Assembly: GCA_903834475.1 (NCBI GenBank)
Contig: CAILJH010000122.1
Span: 1 to 38,781 of the forward strand
DNA length: 38,781 bases
Direction of reading: 5' to 3'
DNA from: an uncultured Prolixibacteraceae bacterium
GTDB taxonomy: Bacteria; Bacteroidota; Bacteroidia; Bacteroidales; Prolixibacteraceae
The notes below the pieces were generated by a model. That model searched no databases, was not told the DNA's origin, and worked only from the letters and a program-made list of their open reading frames with translations. This document shows, in pieces, positions 18,167 through 28,545 of this stretch; positions within the stretch are counted from its first letter, which is position 1, and each line of letters begins with the position of its first letter. The position numbers and the translations under genes are program-made.

Positions 18167-21100
18167 ATGAAAAATTTCATACCTAAAAATAGTCAACTAC
18201 CTTCCTCCGGAATTCAGGACGAATTCAGAAGATGGAAATTGAATCTCGGCATCATCCGGACGGCAGTACTGGCATTGTTACTTTGGTTGCCAATTGCTGC
18301 CAGCGCAGCCTTTTCGCTGCCTGCCATACCAAGCAATGGCAGTCTGGCCAAACGGTTTGAACTGAGTACGGAATTGGTTTTCAGGGTAAAAATCGGCGAA
18401 ACGTATTTACCCAGCGGAGCCCTGATCGCATCCATCAACGGCGAAATACGCGGCGCACAAACCGCTTCGGTAAATTTTCCTGCTACCGGAATTAACGTTT
18501 ATAAGATTCTGGTTTTCAACGATAAATCCAGTGGTGATTCAATCAGCTTCAAGTATTACGACATTTTCAGCGAGAAAATATACGACATCAAACAGAAAAT
18601 TGAGTTTATTCCCAATCTGATTCCCGACTATTCCAATCCGGCAATCCTTACTGCATATTGTAAGCCAATTACAATTGTTACCGGACTGATTCCCGAAAAT
18701 GCAAAAGAAAACCAGAACTCTACTTTGGATTTGTTCTGGCAACCTTCGGCCAATACCTCCTACTACAATCTTTTCGTTTGGGAAGACGGTACAACGATGC
18801 CAGTGACACCCACGAATACCAATATTTCCGGTACAACTTTCCGACTGTACAATTTAAAATACGGGCAACTGTACCGCTGGAAAATCGGATCGGTTAACGA
18901 TTGTTCTTCGGTTGAGAGTGCCGTGCAAACCTTTAAAGTCAGGCAATTACCCGACCTGACCGTTAACCTGGTTACGGCTCCTGCAAACATCGAATCGGCT
19001 AATAATTTTACGATTAATTTTAAAATAAAAAACGCTGGGGGTGGCAATACTGCCGGTGCTCAATGGTGGGATGCCATTTATGCATCGACCGATCAGACCA
19101 TCAGCAACGACGACAGATTACTGACAACCAAAACAAATCTCAAACAGCTCGAAGCCGACAGTACATACAGTCAGTCGGTTTCTGTTTCCTTTCCAATTGA
19201 CGTCACCGGAGATTTTTATTTTCTGGTAAAGACTGATATTTACAATTCGGTCGTTGAACTTTCAGAAGATAATAATTTAGGAAAGACTGCTGTTACAACC
19301 CATGTTGCACAAAAATCGCTTCCTGACATTCTGGTTAAAGACATTCAGTTTGGAAGCACAACCGTTAATCCAGGTGATTCACTGACTGTCAGCTGGAAAG
19401 TTCAGAACATTGCCGGAGTGCCAGCCATTGGTGGCTGGATCGAAAAGATTTCGCTGATTCCGGTTTCAGGATTAAAACTCACGATTGACCCAAGTTTCGA
19501 ATACGACCTGGATCTGGCCGCCGGAGCCACATTGAACCGGACAAAAAAAATTAAACTCCCCGATCTGCTTAAGTTCTCGGGTGATGCAAATGTTGAAGTT
19601 GAGTTGATTCCGCTCCCTGCATTGCAGGAATACCCGGCCAGCAAAGCCAACAACAAATCAACATCAGCCAACCGGCTTACTGTTGGAAATTTGCTCAAAT
19701 TGGATATCCAGACCGCTTCGGCACTTGAAAATACAGCATCACCGATTCGGTGCATTATTACCCGCAGCGGCGATTATTCGGCTGATCTGGTAGTCTCTTT
19801 GTCGGCATCACTTGCCGGGCAGGTAACTATTCCGCCAACTGTCACCATTCCGGCCAACCAGTCTTCAGTTGTATTTAACCTCAGTACCATCAACAATCTA
19901 ATCATCGACGGCCCAAGAAATGTAGACATTTCGGCCAGTGCAACTGATTATACCAATTCAACGAAAACAATCACCATTCTCGATGATGAAATTCCCGGAC
20001 TGAAGGCCCAACTGAGCAAAAGCTCTGCCACCGAAGGAGAAACGATCACTCTGACCGTTACCCGAGATCTGGTTACCAGTTCGCCTTTACCGGTAAATAT
20101 ATCAACCAACAAATCTTCGCAGTGGACTTTCTCATCAGGTCTCATAATTCCGGCAAACCAGGCTTCAGCCGATATAACGGTGAGCATTACCGACGATAAC
20201 ATTCCGGAATTAACCAGCGATGCAACAATCTACGCCAGTTCTGCCGGATTGACTACAGGCCAGGTCACAGCAAGTATTATTGACAACGATATTCCTGAAG
20301 TCAGTTTTCAGATTCTGACTGATACCATTTCTGAATCAGCCGGAATTTATGCTACATGGGGAGTCGTCAAGCGGGTAAAAGGAAGCGACATCATTACCGT
20401 GAATTTAACGGCCAACCTGAGTGACCAGCTGTTCTTTCCGGCCAGCGTTGTACTTCCGAAAGGAGTTTTGGAGCAGAAGTTCAATATCGGAGTGGTTGAC
20501 AATGCGATTGTGGATGGTTACCGACGAGTGACTCTGACTGGTTCTGTGTTCATTTCATCGTGCAATTGTCGGACAACCGCGCAAAACGGCGGAGTGGTGA
20601 ATGCAGATTTGGTCATTGCCGACAATGACGGACCTTCTTTATCGGTTTCGGTCGACCCGATTTCACTTCCGGAAGGAAAACTGAACGCCGGGACTCTGAC
20701 TATCACACGAAATACTCCAACCGCTTTGGCTCTGGATGTAAACATTTCGTATAACGACACTTCTCAGGTTAAAATTCAGCCAACGGCTACTATACTGGCC
20801 GGACAACGGTCTGTTCAGGTCCCAATAAACACTAAAAATGATCACGTCCTGGTCGGAACCCAAATGGCATCCATTCAGGCCAGTGCACCAACTTTCACCA
20901 CAGGTTTCGGTTATGTTTTTGTTACCGACCAAAACAAACCTGATCTTCAAATCACCGATATTGCATTAAATGTAAACACTGCAGCAACGAACGACGGGAT
21001 TGAAATTACCGGCTCGGCCTTTAATGGCGGGTTCGCTACCGCACCTTCCGGAGTTGTCATTAATTTTTACAGTTCGAACGACAAAACTCTTGATGCCAGC

Positions 21101-24100
21101 GATATCCTTTTGGGAGATTTAACTCTTCCATCACCAATCCTTCAGGGAGCTGTGGCTAATTTTATGAAAACGGTTAATGCTCCGGGTCAAACCGGGAATT
21201 ACTATATTCTGGCAAAAATCAATCCGACCGAAACGCTTTCTGAACTGGTTTATTTCAACAATGTTTCGGATGCCGTCGCCTTGACGATTACCCCGGAATA
21301 CAATGCAACAGTAATTGCCGATAATAATCTGTACCAGCCAAACACCACGATTTCACTTCATGGGTCGGCCGTCAATAACAAAAGCGAAAAAGTTCCGAAC
21401 TCCGATGTGGATGTGTACATTTTAAATAATGGAACACGGAGAGAATTGAAAGCAAAAACAAACAGCAGTGGCGATTATACCATTGATTTTGTTCCAATTC
21501 CCAATGAATCTGGTCATTATTCAATTGGTGCCTGTTTTCCCAAACAGAACCTGAGTGCTGAACAGGACAAATTCGATATTCCAGGATTACTGAAGGAATC
21601 TACTTCGAATATCATTTGGGACATGAAACAGGGACAGACTATAAGCGGGAAAATCGCTATTAAAAACACCAGCGAAGCACCGTTAAATAAACTCGTCATT
21701 ACACCGGATAAACTTCCGTTGGGCTGTGAACTCAAATTTGATACCATTGCCGTTCTTTCAGGAAACCAGAGCAAAGAATTTAGTTTTACTCTGAAGGCAC
21801 TTGAAATAACCAGTGGAAAGGATTATGAAAAAATAAATTTCCAGGTCAAATCAAGCGAAGGAATCACCTTAGATTTCCCGGCTTTCTACTATTGTCAGGC
21901 ACTTCAGGCGCAGTTGAAATCCGATCCGGTAAGTATCAATACCACCATGACCAAAGGAAAATCAAGACTTTATGAGCTTCACATATACAATAACGGAGCC
22001 GGCCAATCAGGAACTGTAACCATTAATTTACCGAATGTAAGCTGGATGACTCTCGTGAGCCCTGCAACCCTTACCAATATTGCCCCGAAGGACACCGCCA
22101 CGGTTATTATCAACCTGACACCGAATTCAGATACACCGCTCAATACACCAATTTCAGGAAACATAGGTGTAAATTGCGTGAATGGCAACGGAACTTCGGT
22201 TCCATATCGCATCGAGGCGGTATCCGAAGAAACCGGCGGATTGAAAGTTGATGTCATTGATGAATACACCTATTTCACCGATGCCAAACCACACCTGAAA
22301 AATGCCCATGTGGTGGTCCGTCATCCTTTCTCAGGCGCAATTCTGGCCGATGGGTTTACTGGTGATGATGGAATTTTCTCTGTGGATAAACTTCCGGAAG
22401 GCTCTTACAAAATGAATGTGGAAGCCGATAAACATGAAGGATTCCAAACCACCCTGATTATTGATCCGGGACGGGTGAACGAACAAAGTGTTTTCCTGAG
22501 TTTCCAGGCCATTACTTACACCTGGGAAGTTGTACCAACTCAGATTCAGGACAGTTATGAGGTTCAGTTAGTCATGAAATTTGAGACCAATGTTCCGGCT
22601 CCGGTAGTGATCATGGAGATGCCAACCGATATGCCGCAACTCTACAACGACCAGACATTTCCGTTTGTGGTTACCCTGACCAATAAAGGATTGATCACGG
22701 CACAGGATGTGCAACTTAATTTACCTCAGAACGATCCGGAATATGAATTTGTGACCAATTTTACTAAAATGAATCTTTTGGCACAACAGGCTATTCAGGT
22801 TCCGGTGGTCATGAGATTAAGATCTTCAACCAAATCAGCTACGATTGCACAATCAACAACTTCAGGCGGTCCTTGTACCGACTATGCCTTCACGATTTAC
22901 GGTTTTGAATGTGGTGCAGACAAACAGTGGCATTCGACTTCGCATGGAATTACATTCTCTGGCAGAGTTTGTCTTGGAAACGGGAATGGTCTGATTGGCG
23001 TTGGAGGTTGGGGCGGACTTGGCGGTGATCCTTCAAGAGGCGGCACCGGAACTCCGTATTACGATCCGAGCAACAATATACCCTACGTTGAAGCTCCTAC
23101 CATTGGATGCGACAACTGCCTTATAGATTTGGGACTTGCTCTTGGCGCCTGTATTCCCGGTCCTGTTGGAGCGGCATTTAATACAGTTAGTTGTATTAAA
23201 ACATTTGCAGGATATTCCGGATTCAATTTCGAGTTTGTTGTTGATTCTTATATATGTCTTGCAGGTTATTCGGCTGCTGGCTGCCCGATTGGACTTTTAG
23301 GTGCACTTAAATCGTGTATTAAAGATCCACCGATTTTTGTAAAAAGTGCATCGCTGATTACCGGTGTACAGGGGACGAATTCAGTGTCACCAATTATACA
23401 GCAAGCCTGGAATGATATGGCCTATTTTGAATACAAAAAAGAAGCACAGATCAGTTGGATGAGCGAAATGATGGGAGGATTGGATTGGCAAACGAAACAA
23501 AGTTTTTCCGATTTTATTACACAATTGGGTTCTATTCTCGGTACCAATAAAATGATCGATGCGCAGAATGCTGCACTGATCAAGGATAAGATGGTAGGTT
23601 CGGATATTACCGGTGATGAAATAGATGCTTTTATAACTCGCTGGAACAGTTCAATGACTGCTTTTGCATTAGGCATATTTTCCCCGACACCAGAGCATCC
23701 GGGAATTATAGATAATTCGATTTTGGCTGGTTACGTGCAAAAATCTGATTCGGCCCAGCATTATGCGGTTTCAAAAGGATATGGTTCTGTAGGAGAATTG
23801 TATAATGCGTCTTTGAAAATCATAAAGGATCAAATTGAAGCCGGACGAAACTCAGTTTGTGCTTCGGTCACCATTAACATTACCCAAAAAGTAGTCATGA
23901 CCCGTGAAGCTTTTGAAGGCACCTTGACCATATTCAATGGCAACAAGACCACGGACATGAAGGAAATCAAGCTCAACCTCGAAATAAAAGACGAATTCGG
24001 AGTTTTGAGCAACGATCTGTTCCAGATTGATACCAAAGCACTCAGTATTCTGACAGGAGTTGATGGCACAGGAAGTCTTGGTCCGGATCAAAAAGGAAGT

Positions 24101-27100
24101 GCCACAGTATTGTTTATTCCTGAAAAAGGAGCCGCTCCAACAGTTCCAAAAAGTTATTCTTTTGGTGGTTCATTCTCTTACCTCGATCCGTTTACCAACG
24201 TAACGGTTACGAAGCCGTTGTTCCCTGTAACGCTTGATGTCAATCCAAGTCCGGATTTATGGCTGCACTATTTTATGTCACGCGATATTCTCGGTGATGA
24301 TCCATTGACTCCAGCTATTGAGCCAATCGTGCCGGCAGAATTTGATGTGATGGTTCAGAATAATGGATTTGGTACCGCTAAAAACGTTCGCATCGAAAGT
24401 GCTCAGCCAAAAATTGTAGAAAACGAAAAAGGACTGGCCATTAATTTTGCGCTGATAGGTTCAAACCTGAACGGACAGCCCCGTCAGTTAGGTTTAACAA
24501 ACATCGATTTTGGAAATATTGCACCTAAAAAAGCAACCATCGGGCAATGGTGGTTTACAAGTGATCTGCTCGGCCATTTCGTATCCTACGAAACCAAGCT
24601 GACCCATCTGGATAGCCGCGGCAATCCGAATCTCAGCCTGATCAGCGGAGTAACCTTGCACGAACTGATCAAAGGTGTCCGGGTTTATTCAGGTGTTGAA
24701 GATGGAATCAACGACTTTCTTGTCAACGAAGTTCAGGATGCCCTGGAGTTTCCAGATGTAATTTACCTATCCAACGGCGGAACACTGGATGTTTATCCGG
24801 CAGTTTCTCAAAGTTCCACGGGCTCAATCGCTTCAGGAAATCATGAGATTGAACTGCAGGTTACTCCCAAGCAGATTGGCTGGAATTACATCAAATTCAG
24901 CGATCCGGGAAATGGTCAGTACAAAATTGTCAGTGTAACCCGTGAAGATGACGGCCAGGTTATTCCACTCGATAATGTATGGCAGACATTCGTCACTCTA
25001 CCTGATAGTAGAGAACCGGTGTATGAAAACATGATGCATTTTCTGGATGTGTTTACAGCAGATACACCTCAAAAATACCTCATCCGGTTTACTCCAAAAG
25101 ATCAGAGTTATCCTCAGATTGCTCATTTTGAAAACGTTCCGGCTGCGGCTGTTACTTCACCGGTTACCTCTGTCAATGTGGTATTCGAGAATCCGATTGA
25201 TCCGGCCACTTTCAATTATCAGGACATGGTTCTGAGGATTCAGGGAGGAGCTGATGTCATGGATAATACCGTAACTGTCACCCAACTTGATCCAACAACT
25301 TATAAGGTTGATTTGACCACCAAGTCACTTGGAAATGGATATTATGTTTTAACTGTCCAGACCGACCAGATCAGTAATATGAGCGGTACGAAAGGGTTGA
25401 CAGGCAAACAGGCAACCTGGACACAGTTCCTCGACATTCCTGCGGTAAGTGAATTCATCGGTTTACCAACCAATAATGTTGGCGCTCCGTTCGATAATAT
25501 GATGCTTCGGTTCAATCTCCCGATCGACAAGTCCTCTTTATTGCCCGATCGGTTTACCTGGAAGAAAGACGGAAAACCGGTTTCAGGAACAGTCACCATT
25601 ACGCCAATGGATACGGATGGCAAATTGTTCCAGCTTTCCGGATTGCAGGCATTTCTGTCGCATGATGGAAAATATAAGCTCACCATTGACTTGCCGAATA
25701 TCAAATCGCTCGACGGGGTCAACGGAATGTTGCCTCAAAGCATTGACTGGAAAATTGATCAGATTGCACCATTCATTAGTCGGATTGTACCTTCGACTGA
25801 TGGCGGGTACGATGCTCAACACCGGACTGCGTTCACAGTTCTGTTCAGTGAACCTGTTAAAGGTTTTGGAGTCGCAAACCTGGAGTTATGGAAAGACGGA
25901 ACAAAACAACCGCTTTCGCAACTGGATTTCACAACGAAAAGTGACTCAGAATACCTGTTTACGCAATTCAGAATGCTCACCTATTCCGAAGGAAGCTACC
26001 AATTGAAGGTAAAAATGAAGGATATCACCGATTTGGCCGGAAACTCGAGCACCGACACGGTGAAATACAACTGGATCGTTTACCGCACCATTCCAAAAGC
26101 AGTGACCAATTTGCACATTACTCCGGATATGGGATTCTCGGATACCGACAACATCACCGCAACCCGGACTTTATTCGCTTCCATGATGGTGAATGAACCC
26201 AATACCCGGATTCAAATCTATCAGACCGATCATGTCAATCCAATCCTTTTGGCCGACTCTTCAAATGTAAAAACAGGGTTGCTCAAATTGCCGGTCAATT
26301 TCACCTATGGTGGAAATATCACTTTGCAGGTGTATTGCATCGATTCTTATTCCAACCAGGCAATTACTGAAATACCAGTATATATTGATGAAGCGGCATT
26401 GGTTGGCGCATGGAAAAATGCACCTATTGCAACTCTCACTGCTCAACCCACTTCCCTGCAATTGGAGTTCTCAGATAAATTACTCGACGATACCAAACTG
26501 AAAGTAAACCTGAAGTTCGAACGCGACGGTCAATCTTTGGGAACGGACAATCTGACGATTTTAAAATCAACCGATAAACTGTATTTGGTTTCAGGTATGG
26601 ATCTGGCTGGAATTGCAACAGGAACTTACAGCTTAAGTCTCGATCTGAGTAAACTAAAAAAGTACAATAGCGGAAAAGAGGGAGCTTCAACAGCTAAGGT
26701 TCAGTGGAGTGTTAACAGTTCCAATAGAGCACCAATTGCAAATGCCGGAGCAGACCAGACGATCAATGAAATCACGCTTGTCACTTTGGATGGATCAGGC
26801 TCAACAGACCCTGACAACGATGCGCTGACTTATTTATGGACCGCACCTTCAGGAATAACTCTGAGTTCGGCAACAGATCCAAAACCTACATTTACCGCAC
26901 CAGACGTTGCAGCAGACCAATCGTTTACTTTCAGCCTGACAGTAAACGACGGTAAAGTGAACTCCGCTGCCGATGAAGTGGTAATTAATGTAAAAAACAT
27001 CATCGCTCTCAGCAAACAGGCACAGATTCTGAACGCTCAGGTGACAGGTGCCGATTCGGTAAAAGTTGATCAGGCGCAGCTTCAGGTTAATCTTTACATG

Positions 27101-28444
27101 GCTTATGGATCAGACATACGGGTATTGGCCCCGACTTTCGGGTTATCTCCCAATGCTTCCATTGTACCGGCAAGCGGGTCCACCTGGAATTTCACATCGC
27201 CGGTTTCTTATACCGTTACGGCAGAAGATGGAACAACCCAAAAGACATATTCTGTCAGGGTATTGGTTCCGGATGTCACTCTGAAAAGAGCGATTGCTTC
27301 GGGCTGGAACTGGATTTCATTAAGTGCAATTCCTTCTGATCTCAGCGTAGGAAGTGTTTTCGGAAACCTAACATTAGCGAACCTTGACTATGTAAAATCG
27401 GCAACAACTTCGGCAGTTTATTACACGGCTTCAGGCTGGTTTGGAGATCTGGACAATGTTCCGCAATACGAAATGCTCAAGCTCAAAAAATCGACTTCGC
27501 AGGTTTTCACTGTTTCTGGAAAAGAAATCAATCCGACATTAGTTACGATTCCAGTTTCAGCTGGATGGAACCGCATTGGTTATATCCTGAAAGGCAATGC
27601 TGCAATTGGCGGAGCATTCGATCCAACTTCACTTCCTGCAGGTGAAACGCTTCTCAAAAGCAAAGAGGCTGCAGCCATTTATTATCCCGGAACTGGTTGG
27701 ATTGGCGATCTCGATTCACTGAAAGTGCTGACCGGCTATATGATGAAAACAGTTTCGAACAGCAATTTAAAATACAAAGCCAGCGGTGCCCATTTAAAAT
27801 CGGCCCAGCAATCGCTTTTCAGCCGAAACGAATTATACCTAAACTACCGGATTAATCCGGCAGCATTTGAATACTCGGCCAACCTGATTGGGGAAATCGT
27901 TAATCAGAACAGTGAAGATTTAATTCATGAGGGAGATCTGCTTCTCGCTTATTCGCAAAACGAAGCAAGGGGTGTTACCGAAGCCCGTTTTGTTCCGAAT
28001 TTGAATCGCTATGTTTTCCTGTTAACCATGTTCTCGAATTCGAACCAGGAAAAATTAAGATTCAGTATAAAATCCATCGCTAATAATACTGAAACTCTTC
28101 TTTCTGATAAGTTGGTTTTCAGCAGCGATGAAGTTTACGGGCAGGCAATGAATCCATACCCGCTTCATCTGGAAAGTTCTACCGAAATCCCGGTAACTGA
28201 GTCCGATCTTTCAGTTCAGGTATATCCAAATCCTGTGACCGACGAACTTCATATTATTTCGGAAGCAAAAATTCAATCCGTCACACTTTTCGGACCGTCA
28301 GGCAATTGCATCCAACTTTTATCCAATATTTCTGAATATACCTTGCTCGTCAATACCAAAAATCTGGCTATAGGAATGTATATGCTGAAAATTGAAACAT
28401 CGAATGGTATGGCAATCAGGAAACTAATTAAGTCAACGAATTAA
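18167..28444 (+). CDS. Giant T9SS-secreted multidomain surface protein (CARDB, Calx-beta, PKD, Cys-rich core)
   Basis: This is a 3425-residue exported protein. Its signal sequence has a long polar n-region (about 1-31) before the hydrophobic core (TAVLALLLWLPIAASA). Domains in order, approximate: a GETYLPSGALIASINGEIRG module (50-150), FN3-like (160-262), CARDB (263-385), CARDB-like (386-508), four Calx-beta-like (509-920), CARDB (924-1043), Ig-like and NEW3-like stretches (1044-1365), a carboxypeptidase-regulatory-like domain (about 1365-1450) and a conserved YTWEVVPTQIQDSYE region (about 1450-1560). A ten-cysteine glycine-rich segment follows (1570-1717), then a helical stretch (about 1740-1890), a DILGDDPLTP to DALEFPDVIYLSN region (about 2030-2210), Ig-like/Big_5-type domains (about 2330-2850), one PKD (about 2855-2945), a DUF5018-like domain (about 2947-3040), a GWNWIS double module (about 3045-3210), a RGVTEARF module and a T9SS sorting domain (about 3345-3425, VYPNPVTDELHI). 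The next gene is its tandem paralogue. A role in adhesion or surface layer is likely but not shown. Confidence 0.88.
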   Translation: MKNFIPKNSQLPSSGIQDEFRRWKLNLGIIRTAVLALLLWLPIAASAAFSLPAIPSNGSLAKRFELSTELVFRVKIGETYLPSGALIASINGEIRGAQTASVNFPATGINVYKILVFNDKSSGDSISFKYYDIFSEKIYDIKQKIEFIPNLIPDYSNPAILTAYCKPITIVTGLIPENAKENQNSTLDLFWQPSANTSYYNLFVWEDGTTMPVTPTNTNISGTTFRLYNLKYGQLYRWKIGSVNDCSSVESAVQTFKVRQLPDLTVNLVTAPANIESANNFTINFKIKNAGGGNTAGAQWWDAIYASTDQTISNDDRLLTTKTNLKQLEADSTYSQSVSVSFPIDVTGDFYFLVKTDIYNSVVELSEDNNLGKTAVTTHVAQKSLPDILVKDIQFGSTTVNPGDSLTVSWKVQNIAGVPAIGGWIEKISLIPVSGLKLTIDPSFEYDLDLAAGATLNRTKKIKLPDLLKFSGDANVEVELIPLPALQEYPASKANNKSTSANRLTVGNLLKLDIQTASALENTASPIRCIITRSGDYSADLVVSLSASLAGQVTIPPTVTIPANQSSVVFNLSTINNLIIDGPRNVDISASATDYTNSTKTITILDDEIPGLKAQLSKSSATEGETITLTVTRDLVTSSPLPVNISTNKSSQWTFSSGLIIPANQASADITVSITDDNIPELTSDATIYASSAGLTTGQVTASIIDNDIPEVSFQILTDTISESAGIYATWGVVKRVKGSDIITVNLTANLSDQLFFPASVVLPKGVLEQKFNIGVVDNAIVDGYRRVTLTGSVFISSCNCRTTAQNGGVVNADLVIADNDGPSLSVSVDPISLPEGKLNAGTLTITRNTPTALALDVNISYNDTSQVKIQPTATILAGQRSVQVPINTKNDHVLVGTQMASIQASAPTFTTGFGYVFVTDQNKPDLQITDIALNVNTAATNDGIEITGSAFNGGFATAPSGVVINFYSSNDKTLDASDILLGDLTLPSPILQGAVANFMKTVNAPGQTGNYYILAKINPTETLSELVYFNNVSDAVALTITPEYNATVIADNNLYQPNTTISLHGSAVNNKSEKVPNSDVDVYILNNGTRRELKAKTNSSGDYTIDFVPIPNESGHYSIGACFPKQNLSAEQDKFDIPGLLKESTSNIIWDMKQGQTISGKIAIKNTSEAPLNKLVITPDKLPLGCELKFDTIAVLSGNQSKEFSFTLKALEITSGKDYEKINFQVKSSEGITLDFPAFYYCQALQAQLKSDPVSINTTMTKGKSRLYELHIYNNGAGQSGTVTINLPNVSWMTLVSPATLTNIAPKDTATVIINLTPNSDTPLNTPISGNIGVNCVNGNGTSVPYRIEAVSEETGGLKVDVIDEYTYFTDAKPHLKNAHVVVRHPFSGAILADGFTGDDGIFSVDKLPEGSYKMNVEADKHEGFQTTLIIDPGRVNEQSVFLSFQAITYTWEVVPTQIQDSYEVQLVMKFETNVPAPVVIMEMPTDMPQLYNDQTFPFVVTLTNKGLITAQDVQLNLPQNDPEYEFVTNFTKMNLLAQQAIQVPVVMRLRSSTKSATIAQSTTSGGPCTDYAFTIYGFECGADKQWHSTSHGITFSGRVCLGNGNGLIGVGGWGGLGGDPSRGGTGTPYYDPSNNIPYVEAPTIGCDNCLIDLGLALGACIPGPVGAAFNTVSCIKTFAGYSGFNFEFVVDSYICLAGYSAAGCPIGLLGALKSCIKDPPIFVKSASLITGVQGTNSVSPIIQQAWNDMAYFEYKKEAQISWMSEMMGGLDWQTKQSFSDFITQLGSILGTNKMIDAQNAALIKDKMVGSDITGDEIDAFITRWNSSMTAFALGIFSPTPEHPGIIDNSILAGYVQKSDSAQHYAVSKGYGSVGELYNASLKIIKDQIEAGRNSVCASVTINITQKVVMTREAFEGTLTIFNGNKTTDMKEIKLNLEIKDEFGVLSNDLFQIDTKALSILTGVDGTGSLGPDQKGSATVLFIPEKGAAPTVPKSYSFGGSFSYLDPFTNVTVTKPLFPVTLDVNPSPDLWLHYFMSRDILGDDPLTPAIEPIVPAEFDVMVQNNGFGTAKNVRIESAQPKIVENEKGLAINFALIGSNLNGQPRQLGLTNIDFGNIAPKKATIGQWWFTSDLLGHFVSYETKLTHLDSRGNPNLSLISGVTLHELIKGVRVYSGVEDGINDFLVNEVQDALEFPDVIYLSNGGTLDVYPAVSQSSTGSIASGNHEIELQVTPKQIGWNYIKFSDPGNGQYKIVSVTREDDGQVIPLDNVWQTFVTLPDSREPVYENMMHFLDVFTADTPQKYLIRFTPKDQSYPQIAHFENVPAAAVTSPVTSVNVVFENPIDPATFNYQDMVLRIQGGADVMDNTVTVTQLDPTTYKVDLTTKSLGNGYYVLTVQTDQISNMSGTKGLTGKQATWTQFLDIPAVSEFIGLPTNNVGAPFDNMMLRFNLPIDKSSLLPDRFTWKKDGKPVSGTVTITPMDTDGKLFQLSGLQAFLSHDGKYKLTIDLPNIKSLDGVNGMLPQSIDWKIDQIAPFISRIVPSTDGGYDAQHRTAFTVLFSEPVKGFGVANLELWKDGTKQPLSQLDFTTKSDSEYLFTQFRMLTYSEGSYQLKVKMKDITDLAGNSSTDTVKYNWIVYRTIPKAVTNLHITPDMGFSDTDNITATRTLFASMMVNEPNTRIQIYQTDHVNPILLADSSNVKTGLLKLPVNFTYGGNITLQVYCIDSYSNQAITEIPVYIDEAALVGAWKNAPIATLTAQPTSLQLEFSDKLLDDTKLKVNLKFERDGQSLGTDNLTILKSTDKLYLVSGMDLAGIATGTYSLSLDLSKLKKYNSGKEGASTAKVQWSVNSSNRAPIANAGADQTINEITLVTLDGSGSTDPDNDALTYLWTAPSGITLSSATDPKPTFTAPDVAADQSFTFSLTVNDGKVNSAADEVVINVKNIIALSKQAQILNAQVTGADSVKVDQAQLQVNLYMAYGSDIRVLAPTFGLSPNASIVPASGSTWNFTSPVSYTVTAEDGTTQKTYSVRVLVPDVTLKRAIASGWNWISLSAIPSDLSVGSVFGNLTLANLDYVKSATTSAVYYTASGWFGDLDNVPQYEMLKLKKSTSQVFTVSGKEINPTLVTIPVSAGWNRIGYILKGNAAIGGAFDPTSLPAGETLLKSKEAAAIYYPGTGWIGDLDSLKVLTGYMMKTVSNSNLKYKASGAHLKSAQQSLFSRNELYLNYRINPAAFEYSANLIGEIVNQNSEDLIHEGDLLLAYSQNEARGVTEARFVPNLNRYVFLLTMFSNSNQEKLRFSIKSIANNTETLLSDKLVFSSDEVYGQAMNPYPLHLESSTEIPVTESDLSVQVYPNPVTDELHIISEAKIQSVTLFGPSGNCIQLLSNISEYTLLVNTKNLAIGMYMLKIETSNGMAIRKLIKSTN
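22874..23317 (+). other. Cysteine- and glycine-rich core segment (copy in first giant)
   Basis: Residues 1570-1717 hold ten cysteines: CTDY, ECG, VC, CDNC, AC, SC, IC, GC and SC. The second half is hydrophobic and rich in Gly/Ala (CLIDLGLALGACIPG, CLAGYSAAGCPIGLLGALKSC). Between the third and fourth cysteine lies a Gly/Pro/aromatic linker. I recognise no named family. The surrounding modules have few cysteines, so this block is compositionally distinct. Confidence 0.7.
27010..28444 (+). repeat. C-terminal cassette, copy 2
   Basis: This is the 3' end of the 3425-residue gene. It is homologous to 16690-18124 along its whole length, with the same order of DUF5018-like, GWNWIS, RGVTEARF and T9SS sorting modules, and both end in KLIKS-x-N and a stop. 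The third giant's copy, if present, lies outside the window. Confidence 0.85.
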
Positions 28445-28545
28445 AATTGGCTCATATTCAATTTAGCAAATCCATGGGAAAGATCAATATAAATCTATTA
28501 AGCTGTTGGAAAAGTGATTTAACAATGAGAAAAATCCGACCGATT

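Noticed and set aside
28525-28545. Alternative upstream start ATG for the last gene
   Set aside because: It is in frame, but similarity to the paralogue's protein begins at 28546. It is kept only as an alternative.
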